Shown in pieces: positions 5,355 through 6,293 of a stretch of 6,293 nt of DNA (position 1 is the stretch's first letter; each line of letters starts with the position of its first letter). Under the pieces are notes generated by a model. The model was not told the DNA's origin, made no database searches, and saw only the letters and a list, made by a program, of their open reading frames with translations. Origin of the DNA: Clostridiales bacterium UBA6330 (GTDB taxonomy: Bacteria > Bacillota > Clostridia > Oscillospirales > CAG-272); the NCBI GenBank assembly GCA_002438075.1, contig DJSQ01000218.1, positions 1 through 6,293 on the forward strand, given 5' to 3'. A program made the translations under genes and the position numbers.

Positions 5355-6293
5355 TTATTGAACCGTCCACACGCCGTTATTCTCGGTTACCGTGTGAACC
5401 GTGAGGTCAACATAATCGCTCGGGTCCCAATCAATAAACGTACCGCCGTTGATAATAACTGTGGAGTTATTGGGCATATCGGTATTATCAATGACACCCC
5501 GCGCTGACTTAAATGTACCACCATTGATAGTCAGTTTGTTATTTTTATCAGCATCGTTATAAACGAAGAAGCAAACGCCCGCGCTCTCAAAATATCCGCC
5601 GTTAACTACAACTTCGCCGCCGCAAACATTGATAGCCGAATAAGATTTTGTGTTGATAAACTGACCGTTTTCCCCTGCGGAAATCACCAATTGCGTGCCG
5701 GGCATTACTCTCATACATCCAAAAGTATATCCCGCAAGATTTCCGCTGGTTATGGTGCCGTTCAGCACGAGGTCAACCGTTCCGGCATCCTTCAGCTGTG
5801 CCTCGGCATCAGGGTTCACAACGCCGTTTTCATCAACCGTTCCGTCCAATGTCACGTTCTTGTTGACGGTAATCTCGCCGCCCTTTTTCAGAGCGTCAAT
5901 CAACTCCTCCGAGCTTCCCGCAAACACCGGATACTGCGCATTTTCATCGTAGGTGTTGCCGTTGCTGTCCTTCTCAACCGTATCCTGCGTTGCAACCACC
6001 GTGATGGAAATGCCCGTCAGCTCTTTGCCCTGATAGTCATTGCCTGCCTCCTTTGCCATGGTTCCCTGCAGGTACAAGGTCTCGGTGGCAGTGGCATTCG
6101 CCGCAAGATGGCCCTCAAAAGCATTCAGGTCAACCGCATTTCCGCTTGCGTTCACAATCGAGAACGTGATAACGTTCAGCAGCTCCGAGTTGCCGTCAAT
6201 ACCGTTCAGGTAAATCTTGTACTTCAGCGCAAGGTTGCCTGTGCTCTTGATTTTGAAGCCTTCGGTACGATATGTACAGCCGGGCTCCCAAAG
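5355..6293 (-). CDS. TasA/CalY-like surface protein with NGGTF beta-helix repeats (5' end outside window)
   Basis: Partial gene: the frame stays open to the right edge, giving 312 visible residues, and by comparison with its paralog about 75-80 N-terminal residues are missing, probably a SipW-type signal peptide. It opens with LWEPGCTY, then TGNLALKYKIYLNGIDGN (18-35) and KEAGNDYQG (81-89), aligning with the downstream protein through DSNGNTYD (109-116). From about 125 it changes to a repetitive beta-helix-like fold with ITVNKNVTL, NGGYF (231-235) and two NGGTF motifs (257-261, 282-286), spaced about 25 residues, closing with DPSDYV and a GVWTV end typical of such proteins. Pectate-lyase-like beta-helices are known from adhesins and polysaccharide-binding proteins; no catalytic residues are evident. 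The valine GTG at 6153-6155 is internal, not a start. It precedes the next gene by 26 nt with no terminator, so the two are probably one operon. Confidence 0.85.
   Translation of the reverse strand, partial: LWEPGCTYRTEGFKIKSTGNLALKYKIYLNGIDGNSELLNVITFSIVNASGNAVDLNAFEGHLAANATATETLYLQGTMAKEAGNDYQGKELTGISITVVATQDTVEKDSNGNTYDENAQYPVFAGSSEELIDALKKGGEITVNKNVTLDGTVDENGVVNPDAEAQLKDAGTVDLVLNGTITSGNLAGYTFGCMRVMPGTQLVISAGENGQFINTKSYSAINVCGGEVVVNGGYFESAGVCFFVYNDADKNNKLTINGGTFKSARGVIDNTDMPNNSTVIINGGTFIDWDPSDYVDLTVHTVTENNGVWTVQ

Noticed and set aside
6153..6155. GTG as the start of the beta-helix protein
   Set aside because: The frame continues without a stop to the window edge, and the 46 upstream codons match the paralog (LWEPGCTY and GNLAL), so this is an internal valine.

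Overview
The window looks like part of a GC-rich Bacillota genome, most likely a gut-type Clostridia (Oscillospiraceae-like) lineage. The basis is a consensus sigma-A promoter, strong AGGAGG-type ribosome binding sites, a SipW-dependent-type signal peptide, a DUF6273-like domain, NGGTF beta-helix repeats, and GT8 and acyltransferase proteins resembling Firmicutes families. This placement is from recognition only; there is no rRNA or other marker gene.

Left edge (1-214): no gene seen. It holds a GC-rich hairpin that may end an upstream gene, a cluster of inverted repeats with competing pairings (51-116), and a sigma-A promoter (TTGTTC, 17 nt, TATAAT) that should start a transcript near 170.

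Left operon (215-3671, + strand): four tightly packed genes in the symmetrical order acyltransferase, GT8 glycosyltransferase, GT8 glycosyltransferase, acyltransferase. Two junctions overlap (8 and 11 nt) and the third is a 14-nt gap containing a strong Shine-Dalgarno. The two GT8 enzymes keep their DxD metal-site motifs. Both acyltransferases are PlsC-like but deviate at the catalytic HX4D motif and the FPEGTR motif. The simplest reading is a pathway that glycosylates and acylates one lipid or envelope molecule; the product is not known from the sequence.

Convergence (3672-3747): a perfect 15-bp hairpin with T-runs suited to both directions should terminate both operons.

Right operon (3748-6293, - strand): two tandem paralogous surface proteins 26 nt apart, transcribed leftward. 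Both have the same TasA/CalY-like N-terminal module. The downstream copy (complete, 526 aa) continues into a cysteine-pair segment and a DUF6273-like domain. The upstream copy (5' end outside the window) continues into NGGTF beta-helix repeats. In both, the C-terminal part is AT-richer than the shared module. The two convergent operons may both contribute to the cell envelope, but nothing in the sequence ties them functionally.
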